Notes: generated by a model not told the origin, from the sequence alone. A DNA stretch of 64,000 nt from Streptomyces sp. NBC_00704 (GCF_036226605.1 NZ_CP109000.1:3902501-3966500); one strand, 5' to 3'. Numbered from the stretch's first letter, positions 40,144 to 49,331 are shown. Numbers and translations: made by a program.

Positions 40144-42217
40144 GGTCGTTCTCCTTCTTCAGCCGGGCCCAGTCGGTGACGACCGGGGCCAGTTCGCCCC
40201 TCAGCCACAGGGGGAGCTGGTCGTGGTGGTGGGGGTGGCCGGGGAGGCCGGACGCGCCGAAGGGGACGACCCACAGGCTGTCCTCGCGGCGGGCCAGGTC
40301 CCACACGTAACGGGCGGCGGGGCCGCGTGCGGCGAGGTCGGTCCAGCCGGGCACGGCCGAGGTGCACAGCACGCAGTCGTGGTCGCCGTCGAGAGGCGGC
40401 GCCTCGTCCGACGGGCCGGGCAGCGCCCGCCAGGCGGCGAGGCGGTGGGTGTCGCCCCAGCGGGGGGCGTCCGGTCCGGCGAAGGCCCCGGCGACCTCGT
40501 CGACGGCCTCGCGCACCAGACGCCCGCGGTCGATCCCGAACAACTCCCGCGCGCGCAGCAGGTGTTCGAGGGCGAAGCCGACGCGGGGGAGGAGCGCCAG
40601 CCAGGGGAGGAAGACGTCGGGGTAGGCGGGCGGGGAGGCCAGGGGCGCGAGGGCCGGGTGGGCGGCGAGGCGGCGGACGACGGCGCCGCGCAGGGCCGCG
40701 TAGCGGGCCGCGTCCTGGCTGGCGGCGTCCATGCGGCGGTCCCAGCGCAGCAGTCGTGCGCGCAGGTCGGCGGCGGGTCCGGTGAGGTCGTCGAGGGCGG
40801 CCAGGCGCTCCAGGAGGGGGGCGGCGGAGGCGAGGTGCGTGTCGGTGTGGAGGGCCGGCATGTCGGACGCGGACCAGCGCCTGCGCCGCGCCAGCAGGGC
40901 CGCGATCCGGTCGGCGCGGTGCGGGGCGGCGAACTCGACGCCCAGGCCGGCGGCGGGGCCGCGCTGGTTGGCCATCACGGCGACGCCGTCGGTCAGTCCG
41001 GCGCGGGGCGGCTCGTGCCAGCCGGTCCACTCGTGGCCGGGTTCCCAGGCGGGCACGAGACGCGTGCCGTTGGCGGCGGCGCGCACCGGCACCCGGCCGG
41101 CGACCCGGTGCAGCACGCCGCCCCCGGTGTCGGCGGCCTGGACGACGTTGACCGGCTCGGCCCACAGGTCGAGGGCGCGGTCGACGTCGGCGGTGCTGCG
41201 GGCCCGCAGCAGCGGCAGCAGCGCCTGGAATCCGAGGTCGGCGGTGACGCGGGGCGGGTAGCGCAGGGCGAGGGCGAGCGGGGCGCCGTCGTCCAGCCCT
41301 TCCGGGCCGCCCACGATGACCGGCCCCCGTCCGGTCTCCAGCACCTCCACCTCGACGCTGTCCCCGGCCGCCACGCGCACCGTCTCGGTGTGCCGGGCGA
41401 TCCGCCGCCAGACGCCGTCCGGGCCGAGCGCCTCGACGTCCGCGCCGGTGCGGCGCAGCCGTTCGCGGTAGAGGTCCTGGTAGTCGGCCATGGCGTTGGT
41501 GATGGCCCAGGCGACGGCGCCGGTGTGCCCGAAGTGCGCGATGCCGGGGACGCCGGGGACGGCCAGGCCGACGACGTCGAACTCGTCGCAGGCCAGGCGG
41601 ATCTGCTGGTAGACGCCGGGGTCCTCGACGAAGCGGTGCGGGTCGCCGGCGATGACGGCGTGCCCGGTGACCGTGCGGTCGCCGCCGACCAGCCAGCCGT
41701 TGCTGCCGGAGGAGCCGGGTCCGTCGGCGGCGAACAGGCCGACGGCATCGGGGCCGAGGCGGCGGGCGGCCTCGTCGCGCCACAGCTTGGCGGGGAACCC
41801 GGCGAACAGGATGTGCGTGGCCAGCCAGACGGCGAGCGGGGTCCAGGGTTCCCAGCGGCCGGGGGCGAGCGCGACGCGGGCGAACTCGGGGGCGTCGCCG
41901 GCCGACCGGAGTCCGTCGTTGACGCCGTCGACGTACGCCCGGACCCACGCCGCCGTCTCCGGGTCGCGTTCCTCCAGCGCGGCGGAGCAGCGTCTCGCCG
42001 TGTCGTCGAGGCGGGCACGGCGCGCGAACACGTCCCAGGGGAGGGCGTCGGGGCCGAGGAAGGCGGCCGAGGTCCCCTGCGCGCGGTGCCGTTCGACCTC
42101 CAGCTGCCAGGCGCGGTCGCGGGCCGTGACCAGGCCCTGGAGGCGGGCGAGTTCAAGGGGGCCGTCCGCGCGCAGATGGGGGACGCCCCAGGCGTCGCGG
42201 TAGATCTCGGTCGTCAC
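40136..42217 (-). CDS. Penicillin-amidase family Ntn hydrolase (desG-like)
   Basis: 693 aa. It begins TTEIYRDAWGVPHLRADGP (normal alpha-subunit start) and has the predicted autocleavage site GSSGSNGWLVGGDRT with nucleophile Ser172. AGDPHRFVEDPGVYQQIRLA and GVPGIAHFGHTGAVAWAITN follow, typical of the beta subunit. There is no signal peptide, unlike secreted penicillin acylases, so it acts in the cytoplasm. The iron box at 42236-42254 lies 19 bp before its start. Likely substrates are siderophore amides, as proposed for DesG-type proteins (inference). Confidence 0.88.
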   Translation of the reverse strand: MTTEIYRDAWGVPHLRADGPLELARLQGLVTARDRAWQLEVERHRAQGTSAAFLGPDALPWDVFARRARLDDTARRCSAALEERDPETAAWVRAYVDGVNDGLRSAGDAPEFARVALAPGRWEPWTPLAVWLATHILFAGFPAKLWRDEAARRLGPDAVGLFAADGPGSSGSNGWLVGGDRTVTGHAVIAGDPHRFVEDPGVYQQIRLACDEFDVVGLAVPGVPGIAHFGHTGAVAWAITNAMADYQDLYRERLRRTGADVEALGPDGVWRRIARHTETVRVAAGDSVEVEVLETGRGPVIVGGPEGLDDGAPLALALRYPPRVTADLGFQALLPLLRARSTADVDRALDLWAEPVNVVQAADTGGGVLHRVAGRVPVRAAANGTRLVPAWEPGHEWTGWHEPPRAGLTDGVAVMANQRGPAAGLGVEFAAPHRADRIAALLARRRRWSASDMPALHTDTHLASAAPLLERLAALDDLTGPAADLRARLLRWDRRMDAASQDAARYAALRGAVVRRLAAHPALAPLASPPAYPDVFLPWLALLPRVGFALEHLLRARELFGIDRGRLVREAVDEVAGAFAGPDAPRWGDTHRLAAWRALPGPSDEAPPLDGDHDCVLCTSAVPGWTDLAARGPAARYVWDLARREDSLWVVPFGASGLPGHPHHHDQLPLWLRGELAPVVTDWARLKKENDHG

Positions 42218-42235
42218 CCGGTGACCCCTCGCTCT

Positions 42236-42254
42236 TTAGGTTAGGCTGCCCTAA
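42236..42254. promoter_or_regulatory. Iron box (DmdR/IdeR site)
   Basis: TTAGGTTAGGCTGCCCTAA matches the 19-bp Streptomyces iron-box pattern TTAGGTTAGGCTnACCTAA except at one or two positions. It lies between the divergent penicillin-amidase and siderophore-interacting genes, so both should be repressed by the iron-loaded regulator. Confidence 0.92.
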
Positions 42255-42295
42255 CTATTCGGTTGCCGGAATCGTACGCGAGGGGTGGACAGGTC

Positions 42296-43039
42296 ATGGC
42301 GCAGGGGCGGGGCTGGGAGGGCGCGGTCCTCCGCATGATGCGGGCGAAGGACTTCACGCTCACCGTCACGGGCACACAGGACGTCACCGACCGCTACCGG
42401 CGGCTGCACCTCTCCGACGGCGGACTGCTCGCCGCCACCGGCGTCCACCCCACGATGTGGGTGCGGCTCTGGTTCGACAACGCGGGCCGGCCGCACCAGC
42501 GGGCCTACACCCTGGTCGGCCCCGACCCGGCGGCCGGCTCCTTCAGCCTGGAGTTCGCCCTGCACGACGGCGCCGCCAGCGACTGGGCGCGGGCGGCGAA
42601 ACCCGGCGACACCATCGACGCGACCGTCCAGGGCACCGGCTTCGAAACCCCCTCCCCGGCCCCCTCCCACGTCCTCGTGATCGGCGACCCGGCCTCGCTG
42701 CCCGCCGTCAACTCCCTGCTCGGCGACGGCGGGAACGCGCTCGGCCCGGCCCCGGCGACCGTCTGGTTCGAGAGCGGCGCCGACGACGCGGAGGGCCTGC
42801 CCTTCCTCACCGACCCCGACCGGCACGAGATACGGCTCGTCCCGCGCCGCGACGGCGGCGCGGCTCTCGTCGAGCGGGTGAAGGCGGAACTGCCCGGCCT
42901 GCTGCGGGCCACCCCCGACCCGTACGTGTGGATCGCCTGCGACACCGGCACCACCCGGACGCTCGCCGCGTACGTGCGCAAGGAGCTGGGCGTCCCCAAG
43001 GACCGCCTGCACGCGCTGGGGTACTGGCGCGCGGGCTGA
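42296..43039 (+). CDS. Siderophore-interacting protein (ferric-siderophore reductase)
   Basis: 247 aa. FAD-binding domain with VTDRYRRLHLSDGGLLAATG and the flavin motif RAYTLVGPDPAAGSFSLEFA (RxYT). NAD(P)H domain ends WIACDTGTTRTLAAYVRKEL. ViuB/DesF-type enzymes release iron from ferric siderophores. ATG 42296 fits the family start; an upstream TTG (42263) lies closer to the iron box. Regulated by that box. Confidence 0.92.
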   Translation: MAQGRGWEGAVLRMMRAKDFTLTVTGTQDVTDRYRRLHLSDGGLLAATGVHPTMWVRLWFDNAGRPHQRAYTLVGPDPAAGSFSLEFALHDGAASDWARAAKPGDTIDATVQGTGFETPSPAPSHVLVIGDPASLPAVNSLLGDGGNALGPAPATVWFESGADDAEGLPFLTDPDRHEIRLVPRRDGGAALVERVKAELPGLLRATPDPYVWIACDTGTTRTLAAYVRKELGVPKDRLHALGYWRAG

Positions 43040-43063
43040 GGTCCGAGGCGGGATCATCGACGC

Positions 43064-43678
43064 ATGGACGTCACCCTTCACCTCTCCCAGGACCCCGAGG
43101 CCGACGAGCTGCTCGGTCGCTCCCCGCTCGCCGCGCTGGTCGGGATGCTGCTGGACCAGCAGGTTCCGATGGAGTGGGCGTTCAAGGGGCCCCGCACGAT
43201 CGCCGACCGGCTCGGCGCCGACGACCTGGACGCCCACGACATCGCCGCCCGCGACCCCGACGCCTTCGCCGCGCTGCTCTCCGAGAAGCCGGCCGTGCAC
43301 CGCTACCCCGGCTCCATGGCCAAGCGCGTCCAGCAGCTGTGCGCGTACCTCGTCGAGCACTACGACGGCGACGCCGGGGCCGTGTGGAAGGACGTCGCCG
43401 ACGGCCGCGAACTCCTCGGCCGCCTGGAGGAGCTGCCCGGCTTCGGCAAGCAGAAGGCGCAGATCTTCCTCGCGCTGCTGGGCAAGCAGCTCGGCGTGCG
43501 CCCCACGGGCTGGCGCGAGGCGGCCGGCGCCTACGGCGAACCGGAGTCCTTCCGCTCCGTCGCCGACATCACCGGCCCGGAGTCCCTGACGAGGGTGCGG
43601 GCCCACAAACAGGAGATGAAGGCGGCAGCCAAGGCCGCCAAGGCGACGAAGGCAGCCAAGGCGACGACGAAAAAGTAG
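43064..43678 (+). CDS. HhH-GPD-type base-excision repair protein
   Basis: 204 aa. MDVTLHLSQDPEADELLGRS then MLLDQQVPMEWAFKGPRTIA correspond to the first helices of the HhH-GPD fold, and LEELPGFGKQKAQIFLALLG is the helix-hairpin-helix. No FeS cysteines and no obvious catalytic Asp at the usual place, so glycosylase activity is uncertain. The Lys/Ala-rich tail (KAAAKAAKATKAAKATTKK) could bind DNA. Confidence 0.85.
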   Translation: MDVTLHLSQDPEADELLGRSPLAALVGMLLDQQVPMEWAFKGPRTIADRLGADDLDAHDIAARDPDAFAALLSEKPAVHRYPGSMAKRVQQLCAYLVEHYDGDAGAVWKDVADGRELLGRLEELPGFGKQKAQIFLALLGKQLGVRPTGWREAAGAYGEPESFRSVADITGPESLTRVRAHKQEMKAAAKAAKATKAAKATTKK

Positions 43679-43745
43679 ACGGAGACGCAGACCCGGGCGG
43701 CCGGAGCGCGACCGCTGACCGGCCGGCGGGGGCGGGGCCGCGCGG

Positions 43746-45350
43746 CTACCGCCTCCGCCGGGCCGTTCCGAAGAGCGAGCGGGTGATCTCACGGCCGACC
43801 TGCGTGCCGACGGAACGGGCCAGCGACCGGAACATCCCGCTTCCCACCACCTGCTCCACGACGGACCGTTCCTGCTTCCGTTCCTCCTTCGACGCCGTCG
43901 GCCGCTCCGCCCGCTCCGGCCCCTTCCCCCCGTGCGGTTCCCGCGCCTCCCCGCGCCCGGCCCCGGTCTCAGCCCCGGCCCCGGATACCGCTCCCGACCC
44001 GGTGTCGGTGCGGGCCGCGAGCTTCTCGAACGCCGACTCCCTGTCCACAGCCTGTGCATACCGCTCGTGCAGCGGGGACTCCCGCACGGCCCGGTCCAGC
44101 TCCGCTCCCCCGACCGGCCCCATCAGCGACTCCGGGGCCCGCAGCCGGGTGGCGGCGACCGGGGTCGGGGCGCCCCGCTCGCTGAGGACGGTGACCACGG
44201 CCTCGCCGGTGCCGAGGCCGGTGAGCAGCTCCTCCAGGTCGTAGGCCGAGTCGGGGAACGTCTTCACCGTGGCCCGCAGCGCCTTCTGGTCGTCCGGGGT
44301 GAAGGCGCGCAGGGCGTGCTGCACGCGGTTGCCGAGCTGGCCGAGGACCTCGCCCGGCACGTCCTTCGGGGTCTGCGTGACGAAGAACACGCCGATGCCC
44401 TTGGAGCGGATGAGCCGGACCGTCTGCGTGATGGAGTCGAGGAACGCCTTGGAGGCGTCGTCGAACAGCAGATGGGCCTCGTCGAAGAAGAAGACGAGCT
44501 TCGGCCGGTCGGCGTCCCCGATCTCCGGGAGGTCGTGGAACAGGTCCGCGAGCAGCCACATCAGGAAGGTCGAGAAGAGCTGCGGCTTGTCCTGCACGGC
44601 CGGCAGCTCCAGGACGGAGACGATCCCGCGGCCGTCGGAGGCCGTGCGCAGGAACTCGGCCGTGTCGAACTCGGGCTCGCCGAAGAAGCCCGCCATGCCC
44701 TGCGCCTCGAAGGCGATGAGGGAGCGCAGGATCACCCCGGCCGTGGCGCTCGACAGACCGCCCAGGCTCCTCAGCTCCTCCTTGCCGTCGTCGGAGGTGA
44801 GGAAGGCGACGACCGACCTCAGGTCCTTGAGGTCGAACAGCTCCAGGCCCTTCTGGTCCGCGTAGTGGAAGACCAGGCCGAGGGACTGCTCCTGCGTCTG
44901 GTTGAGCCCGAGCACCTTCGACAGGAGCAGCGGGCCGAAACTCGTGACCGTGGCGCGCAGCGGGATGCCGTGACCGAGACCGCCGAGCGCGTAGAACTCG
45001 GCGGGGAAGCCGGTCGCCGTCCATTTCTGGCCGACTTCCGCGGCCCGGTTCCGCACCCGGTCGTTCACCGTCCCGGGAGCCGAGATCCCGGACAGGTCTC
45101 CCTTGACGTCGGCGAGGAAGACCGGCACGCCCTGCGCGGAGAGCTGCTCGGCCATCAGCTGGAGCGTCTTGGTCTTGCCGGTGCCGGTGGCCCCCGCGAC
45201 CAGCCCGTGCCTGTTCAGCACGGGGAGGGGGATGCGCACCCGCGCGTCGGGCAGGCAGTCGCCGTCCCACAGGACGGCGCCGAGGTCGAGGGCGGGCCCC
45301 GTGAACGCGTACCCGGCGGCGATGTCCGCGGCGCTCGTCGACTCGCTCAT
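43746..45350 (-). CDS. HerA-like (DUF853) ATPase
   Basis: 534 aa. Walker A GATGTGKT (residues 53-60), Walker B LVFFFDEAHLLFD, and arginine-finger region RLIRSKGIGVFFVTQTPKDV. This is the single-protein DUF853 branch of HerA/FtsK-like ATPases, found widely and of unknown function; no NurA partner is adjacent. The C-terminal tail (about residues 440-520) is Glu/Arg/Gly-rich. Convergent with the HhH-GPD gene. Confidence 0.9.
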   Translation of the reverse strand: MSESTSAADIAAGYAFTGPALDLGAVLWDGDCLPDARVRIPLPVLNRHGLVAGATGTGKTKTLQLMAEQLSAQGVPVFLADVKGDLSGISAPGTVNDRVRNRAAEVGQKWTATGFPAEFYALGGLGHGIPLRATVTSFGPLLLSKVLGLNQTQEQSLGLVFHYADQKGLELFDLKDLRSVVAFLTSDDGKEELRSLGGLSSATAGVILRSLIAFEAQGMAGFFGEPEFDTAEFLRTASDGRGIVSVLELPAVQDKPQLFSTFLMWLLADLFHDLPEIGDADRPKLVFFFDEAHLLFDDASKAFLDSITQTVRLIRSKGIGVFFVTQTPKDVPGEVLGQLGNRVQHALRAFTPDDQKALRATVKTFPDSAYDLEELLTGLGTGEAVVTVLSERGAPTPVAATRLRAPESLMGPVGGAELDRAVRESPLHERYAQAVDRESAFEKLAARTDTGSGAVSGAGAETGAGRGEAREPHGGKGPERAERPTASKEERKQERSVVEQVVGSGMFRSLARSVGTQVGREITRSLFGTARRRR

Positions 45351-45455
45351 GGGCAGGCCCTCATTCCGTTTTACCCCTGTTCATCACGTCTTTTCCAGCG
45401 TCGCACTCCGTCTCCCTGGCTGCGCCCGGAACGTCAGGACCGGTAGGCTTTCCGT

Positions 45456-45752
45456 GTGATCTTCAAGCGCATCGGAAACGGCCGGCCGTACCCCGACCAC
45501 GGCCGGGAAAGCACCCGGCAGTGGGCGGACGTCGCGCCGCGCCCGGTCCGCCTCGATCAGCTGGTGACCACCAAGCAGCAGCTCGACCTGGAAACCCTGC
45601 TCGCGGAGGACTCCACCTTCTACGGCGACCTGTTCGCGCACGTCGTGAAGTGGCAGGGCGACCTGTACCTGGAGGACGGACTGCACCGCGCGGTGCGGGC
45701 GGCGCTCCAGCAGCGCCAGGTGCTGCACGCTCGCGTGCTGGAGCTGGACTGA
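45456..45752 (+). CDS. Conserved actinobacterial 98-aa protein (annotated elsewhere as VapB-like)
   Basis: 98 aa, GTG 45456. It reads DVAPRPVRLDQLVTTKQQLD, then LYLEDGLHRAVRAALQQRQV. The DGLHR segment recalls the DGxHR motif of ParB-like nucleotide-binding folds, and homologues are often labelled type II antitoxin of VapB type. There is no toxin next to it, so that label is doubtful. Highly conserved in streptomycetes as I recall, between the HerA-like ATPase and LytR_C genes. Confidence 0.75.
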   Translation: MIFKRIGNGRPYPDHGRESTRQWADVAPRPVRLDQLVTTKQQLDLETLLAEDSTFYGDLFAHVVKWQGDLYLEDGLHRAVRAALQQRQVLHARVLELD

Positions 45753-46002
45753 CCGGACAGGGTCGCGGACCGCGCCGGCGGAGCCGGAGAACGGGACCGC
45801 CGACCGGGAGCCGGCGGCGCGCAGCGCCCTCCGGGGCCCGCCCCGAGACCTCTCCGACAGCCCGCCGTACACGCCCTTCTCCAGCCGCCGCACGCCTCGC
45901 GGCGCACTCCGATTGACCCTTTCGGGTTCTTTCCGCTGCCCGCGTCCGGTGTCGGATGATCGTTTATTAGTCACGGCCGCCCGGGCGCACTACGCTGCGC
46001 CC

Positions 46003-46716
46003 ATGAGCATGCTGACGCCCCCGGGCATGGGCGGTAAGTACCGGATCACGGGGGACAAGTACCCCCGCATGCGCCCCCACCGGCGACGCGGCAGGCTGGC
46101 CGTCGTGGTCGTCGGCTGCGGCGCGGTGCTCGGCGTGGCCGGATGGGGCACCCTGCAGCTCATCGACGTCTTCACGGGCGGCGCGGGAGCGGCCACGGCC
46201 GCCGGCGCCTCCTGCTCCCGGAGCGCCGCCGGGAACACCGCCGGGACGTCCGCGGCGAACAGGACCAGGTCCGGGCCCGCCCCCTCCCCTTCCGCGTCCG
46301 GGGCCGCCTCGGCCGCGGGCGGCGTCGCGGGCGCGGTGCCCAGGCCCGCGCAGATCACGGTGAACGTCTTCAACGCCACTACCCGCAGCGGTCTGGCCAA
46401 GACCACCGCGGACGAGCTGAAGAAGCGCGGCTTCCGGATCGGCGAGGTGGGCAACGCCGCCAAGCAGTACGACAAGAAGGTCACCGGAACCGGGCTGCTG
46501 CTCGGTCCCGCGTCCTCGCTCAACACCTCGCTGCCGGTCCTCGCCACCCAGCTGACCACCGCCGAGCGCCGCACCGACGCGGCCCGCACGGGCCCGGCCG
46601 TCGATCTCATCATCGGAAACGGCTTCAAGGCGCTGGCCAGCCCGGCCGACGCGGCCAAGGCCCTGACGGCCCTGACCGCCCCCCGGCCGACGGCGACCAC
46701 GAAGAAGGCCTGCTGA
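46003..46716 (+). CDS. LytR_C-domain membrane protein
   Basis: 237 aa, ATG 46003. One membrane segment near residues 31-52 (LAVVVVGCGAVLGVAGWGTL), a low-complexity Ala/Ser/Gly linker (about 62-115), then a C-terminal LytR_C domain ITVNVFNATTRSGLAKTTAD ... KRGFRIGEVGNA. Type II topology, with the domain outside. Probably acts with cell-wall ligases of the LCP family; details unknown. Confidence 0.85.
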   Translation: MSMLTPPGMGGKYRITGDKYPRMRPHRRRGRLAVVVVGCGAVLGVAGWGTLQLIDVFTGGAGAATAAGASCSRSAAGNTAGTSAANRTRSGPAPSPSASGAASAAGGVAGAVPRPAQITVNVFNATTRSGLAKTTADELKKRGFRIGEVGNAAKQYDKKVTGTGLLLGPASSLNTSLPVLATQLTTAERRTDAARTGPAVDLIIGNGFKALASPADAAKALTALTAPRPTATTKKAC

Positions 46717-46826
46717 GACCCGTCGTCAGGCCTGCCGGGACCCGTCGGGCCCGCTGAGACCCGTCGGACCCGCCCTGCCTGGCCCGCCGGCCCGCCCGGC
46801 CGGTGCGCCCGCTCGGCGTACTCGGC

Positions 46827-47462
46827 CTACTCGGCCGCTCCGTACAGCCGGTCGCCCGCGTCTCCCAGGCCCGGCACGATGTAGCCCAGCTCGTTGAGGT
46901 GGTCGTCGACGGCCGCCGTGACGACCGTGACCGGCGAGCCCGCGAGTTCGCGCTCCATGATCGCGACGCCCTCGGGGGCGGCGAGCAGCACGACGGCGGT
47001 CACGTCGTCGGCGCCGCGGCGGATCAGCTCGCGGATCGCGGCGACCAGCGTGCCGCCCGTGGCCAGCATCGGGTCCAGGACGTACACCTGGCGGCCGGAG
47101 AGGTCCTCCGGCATGCGGGTGGCGTACGTGGACGCCTCCAGGGTCTCCTCGTTGCGGATCATCCCCAGGAAGCCCACCTCGGCGGTCGGCAGCAGCCGGA
47201 CCATGCCGTCCAGCATGCCGAGACCCGCGCGCAGGATCGGCACGACCAGCGGCCGCGGGTAGGAGAGCTTGACGCCGGTGGTCGAGGCGACCGGCGTGGT
47301 GATGTCGACCTGTTCGGTGCGCACGTCACGCGTGGCCTCGTAGGCGAGCAGGGTGACCAGTTCGTCGGCCAGCCGGCGGAAGGTCGCGGAGTCCGTGCGC
47401 CGGTCGCGCAGCGTGGTGAGCTTGTGGGCGACCAGAGGGTGGTCGACGACGTGGAGACGCAT
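46827..47462 (-). CDS. upp: Uracil phosphoribosyltransferase
   Basis: 211 aa from ATG 47462 (MRLHVVDHPLVAHKLTTLRD). Pyrimidine salvage: uracil + PRPP to UMP. PRPP loop VYVLDPMLATGGTLVAAIRE and the uracil-binding C terminus YIVPGLGDAGDRLYG are intact. GTG six bases upstream (47468) is a possible alternative. No Shine-Dalgarno site is clear. Confidence 0.98.
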   Translation of the reverse strand: MRLHVVDHPLVAHKLTTLRDRRTDSATFRRLADELVTLLAYEATRDVRTEQVDITTPVASTTGVKLSYPRPLVVPILRAGLGMLDGMVRLLPTAEVGFLGMIRNEETLEASTYATRMPEDLSGRQVYVLDPMLATGGTLVAAIRELIRRGADDVTAVVLLAAPEGVAIMERELAGSPVTVVTAAVDDHLNELGYIVPGLGDAGDRLYGAAE

Positions 47463-47582
47463 GTCCACAACAGTAACGGTGCCGAACCCGCCCGGCGTCC
47501 CCACGGACAGTGAACCCCTCCCCCCGGCTTCGGCCGTTCGTCGGCATCAAACCGCCCGTCGGAGGGAAAATGGGGGACAGGT

Positions 47583-47822
47583 ATGGAGACGGACCGGGGT
47601 ACCCGGGGTGGTGTGCTGATGCCTGAGCTGCCCGACCTGCCCGACGACAGGCCGCCGGACGCGGCCGCTCGCGCCGAGAGCGACGCCGAGCGCCGGCGAC
47701 GGCGCGCCCGCTTCCTGCGCGAACTGGCCGAGGCGCGCGAACTGCGCGACCGCGTCCAGCCGCGGCGCGCCAAGACGGCCCGGCTGCGCCACGCGATGCG
47801 CATGCGCACGTTCCGCTGGTAG
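47583..47822 (+). CDS. Small Arg-rich conserved protein
   Basis: 79 aa from ATG 47583 after GGGGGACAGG; ATG 47619 (MPELPDLPDDRPP) is an alternative. The body is a predicted charged helix (AERRRRRARFLRELAEAREL) ending RLRHAMRMRTFRW. Divergent from upp. Function unknown; I believe it is conserved among streptomycetes. Confidence 0.65.
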   Translation: METDRGTRGGVLMPELPDLPDDRPPDAAARAESDAERRRRRARFLRELAEARELRDRVQPRRAKTARLRHAMRMRTFRW

Positions 47823-48159
47823 CCGGGTGGCGGCCGTTGCCGTACGGGACTTGGGGCGTAGGGGGAGGATCCCCGCCGCCACGGGTGCCGCGCGGGGGCG
47901 CTCGTGCGTGGGCGCGCGACAAAGCCGCGTACGATCCGCTCGTGGCCGCAACCGGGGCGCCGGAGAGTCCCTCACGGACGTGACCGCGGACGTGCGATCA
48001 AAACCACCGGACACAGGGAGCCGAAGACGTCCCCTGAACGCCTTGTTTCTGCCACGATTCCGAGTGGGTGGGGCTCGCAGCCCTGAATTCCTGCCCCGCC
48101 CGCAACCTCCGCCGGGGGGACCCCCAACCGGCACGCCTATGACCAGTGGGAGAGTCACG
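47823..48159. other. Intergenic region upstream of the tadA pair
   Basis: 337 bp, no supportable gene. TACGAT at 47930-47935 is a possible -10. The final 40 bp before the next start are purine-poor until the GGGAGAG ribosome site at 48148-48154. Confidence 0.5.
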
Positions 48160-48708
48160 GTGTACTTCGCCGCACTGCTCGCGCGCACCGAAGACGGGTG
48201 GGAAGCGAGCGACACAGAGCTCGACGATGTGGAGACCCTGTCGGATCTGGCCGACCTGGCCCGGGAAGCCTCTCCCGACGAGGACACGGTGCTCGTGCTG
48301 ATCGAGCAGGAGGGCTCCTGGTTCGGGGTCGTCCGCATCGACGGCGAGGAGGACCCTCGCATCTACGTGTCCGACGCCGCTGCGGCCGCCCGCAGCTCGT
48401 ACGGCGAGATCCTGCTCACCGACGAACTGCTCGGCCGGGATCCGGGCGACGAGGACGTCCTCGACGCCCTCGACCTCGACGGCACCGAGGACGGTGAGAC
48501 CGACGACGACCAGGACGGCGACGGGGACGCCCCGGTGGTCGTGGGCGGCGGCTCCGCCGAGGCCGTGCCGCACGGTCCCGTCGGCGACCCCGGCATCCTC
48601 GACGACCTCGGCGTCGGCGAGAAGGAGCTGAGGTCGCTGACCGAGGACGCCGTCAACGAGATCGCCGAGTCCCTGGGCGCCTCGGAGGTCCTGGAGACCG
48701 TCCGCTGA
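48160..48708 (+). CDS. tRNA adenosine deaminase-associated protein
   Basis: 182 aa from GTG 48160 (YFAALLARTEDGWEASDTEL) placed six bases after GGGAGAG; ATG 48139 is an in-frame alternative. Acidic, with a DDDQDGDGD-like linker and a C-terminal helical part (LTEDAVNEIAESLGASEVLE). The family always sits next to tadA; biochemical role unknown to me. Confidence 0.85.
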   Translation: MYFAALLARTEDGWEASDTELDDVETLSDLADLAREASPDEDTVLVLIEQEGSWFGVVRIDGEEDPRIYVSDAAAAARSSYGEILLTDELLGRDPGDEDVLDALDLDGTEDGETDDDQDGDGDAPVVVGGGSAEAVPHGPVGDPGILDDLGVGEKELRSLTEDAVNEIAESLGASEVLETVR

Positions 48709-49190
48709 CCGCACCGCAGACGCCGCCCGACCCGGTACGCGACCGGTGGCGGACCGCGATGCGGCTCGCCCTCGACCAGGCCCGGCTCGCCGCCCGGGGC
48801 GGAGACGTCCCGGTCGGCGCCGTCGTGCTGGCCCCGGACGGCACGACGGTCCTCGCGGCCGGCCACAACGAACGCGAGGCGGGCGGCGATCCGACGGCGC
48901 ACGCCGAGGTGCTCGCCGTCCGGCGGGCGGCCGAGGCGGTCGGGGAGTGGCGGCTGACCGGCTGCACGCTCGTCGTGACCCTCGAACCGTGCACGATGTG
49001 CGCGGGCGCGATCACCCAGTCCCGGGTGGACCGGGTGGTCTACGGCGCGCGCGACGACAAGGCGGGCGCGGCCGGCTCCCTGTGGGACGTCGTCCGCGAC
49101 CGCCGGCTCAACCACCGCCCCGAGGTCGTCGAGGGCGTCCTCGCCGAGGAGTGCTCCGGCCTGCTCACGGAGTTCTTCCGGGAACGCTGA
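48705..49190 (+). CDS. tadA: tRNA(adenine34) deaminase
   Basis: Deaminates A34 of tRNA-Arg(ACG) to inosine. Zinc motifs are PTAHAEVLAV (His, catalytic Glu) and EPCTMCAGAI (two Cys). The first ATG is at 48759, giving 143 aa, but in-frame sequence TAPQTPPDPVRDRWRTA before it looks like a normal TadA N terminus. It extends to a CTG at 48705 that overlaps the previous TGA as CTGA. I list the longer form (161 aa); a non-AUG/GUG start would be unusual. Confidence 0.9.
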   Translation: MTAPQTPPDPVRDRWRTAMRLALDQARLAARGGDVPVGAVVLAPDGTTVLAAGHNEREAGGDPTAHAEVLAVRRAAEAVGEWRLTGCTLVVTLEPCTMCAGAITQSRVDRVVYGARDDKAGAAGSLWDVVRDRRLNHRPEVVEGVLAEECSGLLTEFFRER

Positions 49191-49246
49191 GCCGGCCCCC
49201 GATTCCGATTTCAAACCGGGGCTCACCTTGCTGTAAGGTCTCCCTC

Positions 49247-49331
49247 GGTAGCGTGTCCGAGCGGCCGAAGGAGCTCGCCTCGAAAGCGAGTGTGGCGCAA
49301 GTCACCGAGGGTTCAAATCCCTCCGCTACCG
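49247..49331 (+). tRNA. tRNA-Ser (anticodon CGA)
   Basis: 85 nt class II tRNA. Acceptor GGTAGCG pairs with CGCTACC; anticodon loop CTCGAAA gives CGA; long variable arm; GTTCAAATC T loop. CCA is not encoded. No duplicated 3' end is seen nearby, so unlike tRNA-Ser(GGA) it shows no integration scar in this window. Confidence 0.97.

Noticed and set aside
45456..45752. Toxin-antitoxin pair at the VapB-labelled protein
   Set aside because: No toxin gene overlaps or adjoins it and the sequence resembles a ParB-like fragment more than a ribbon-helix-helix antitoxin.
45384..45974. Minus-strand frame opposite the 98-aa protein
   Set aside because: Antisense shadow without a ribosome site or domain features.
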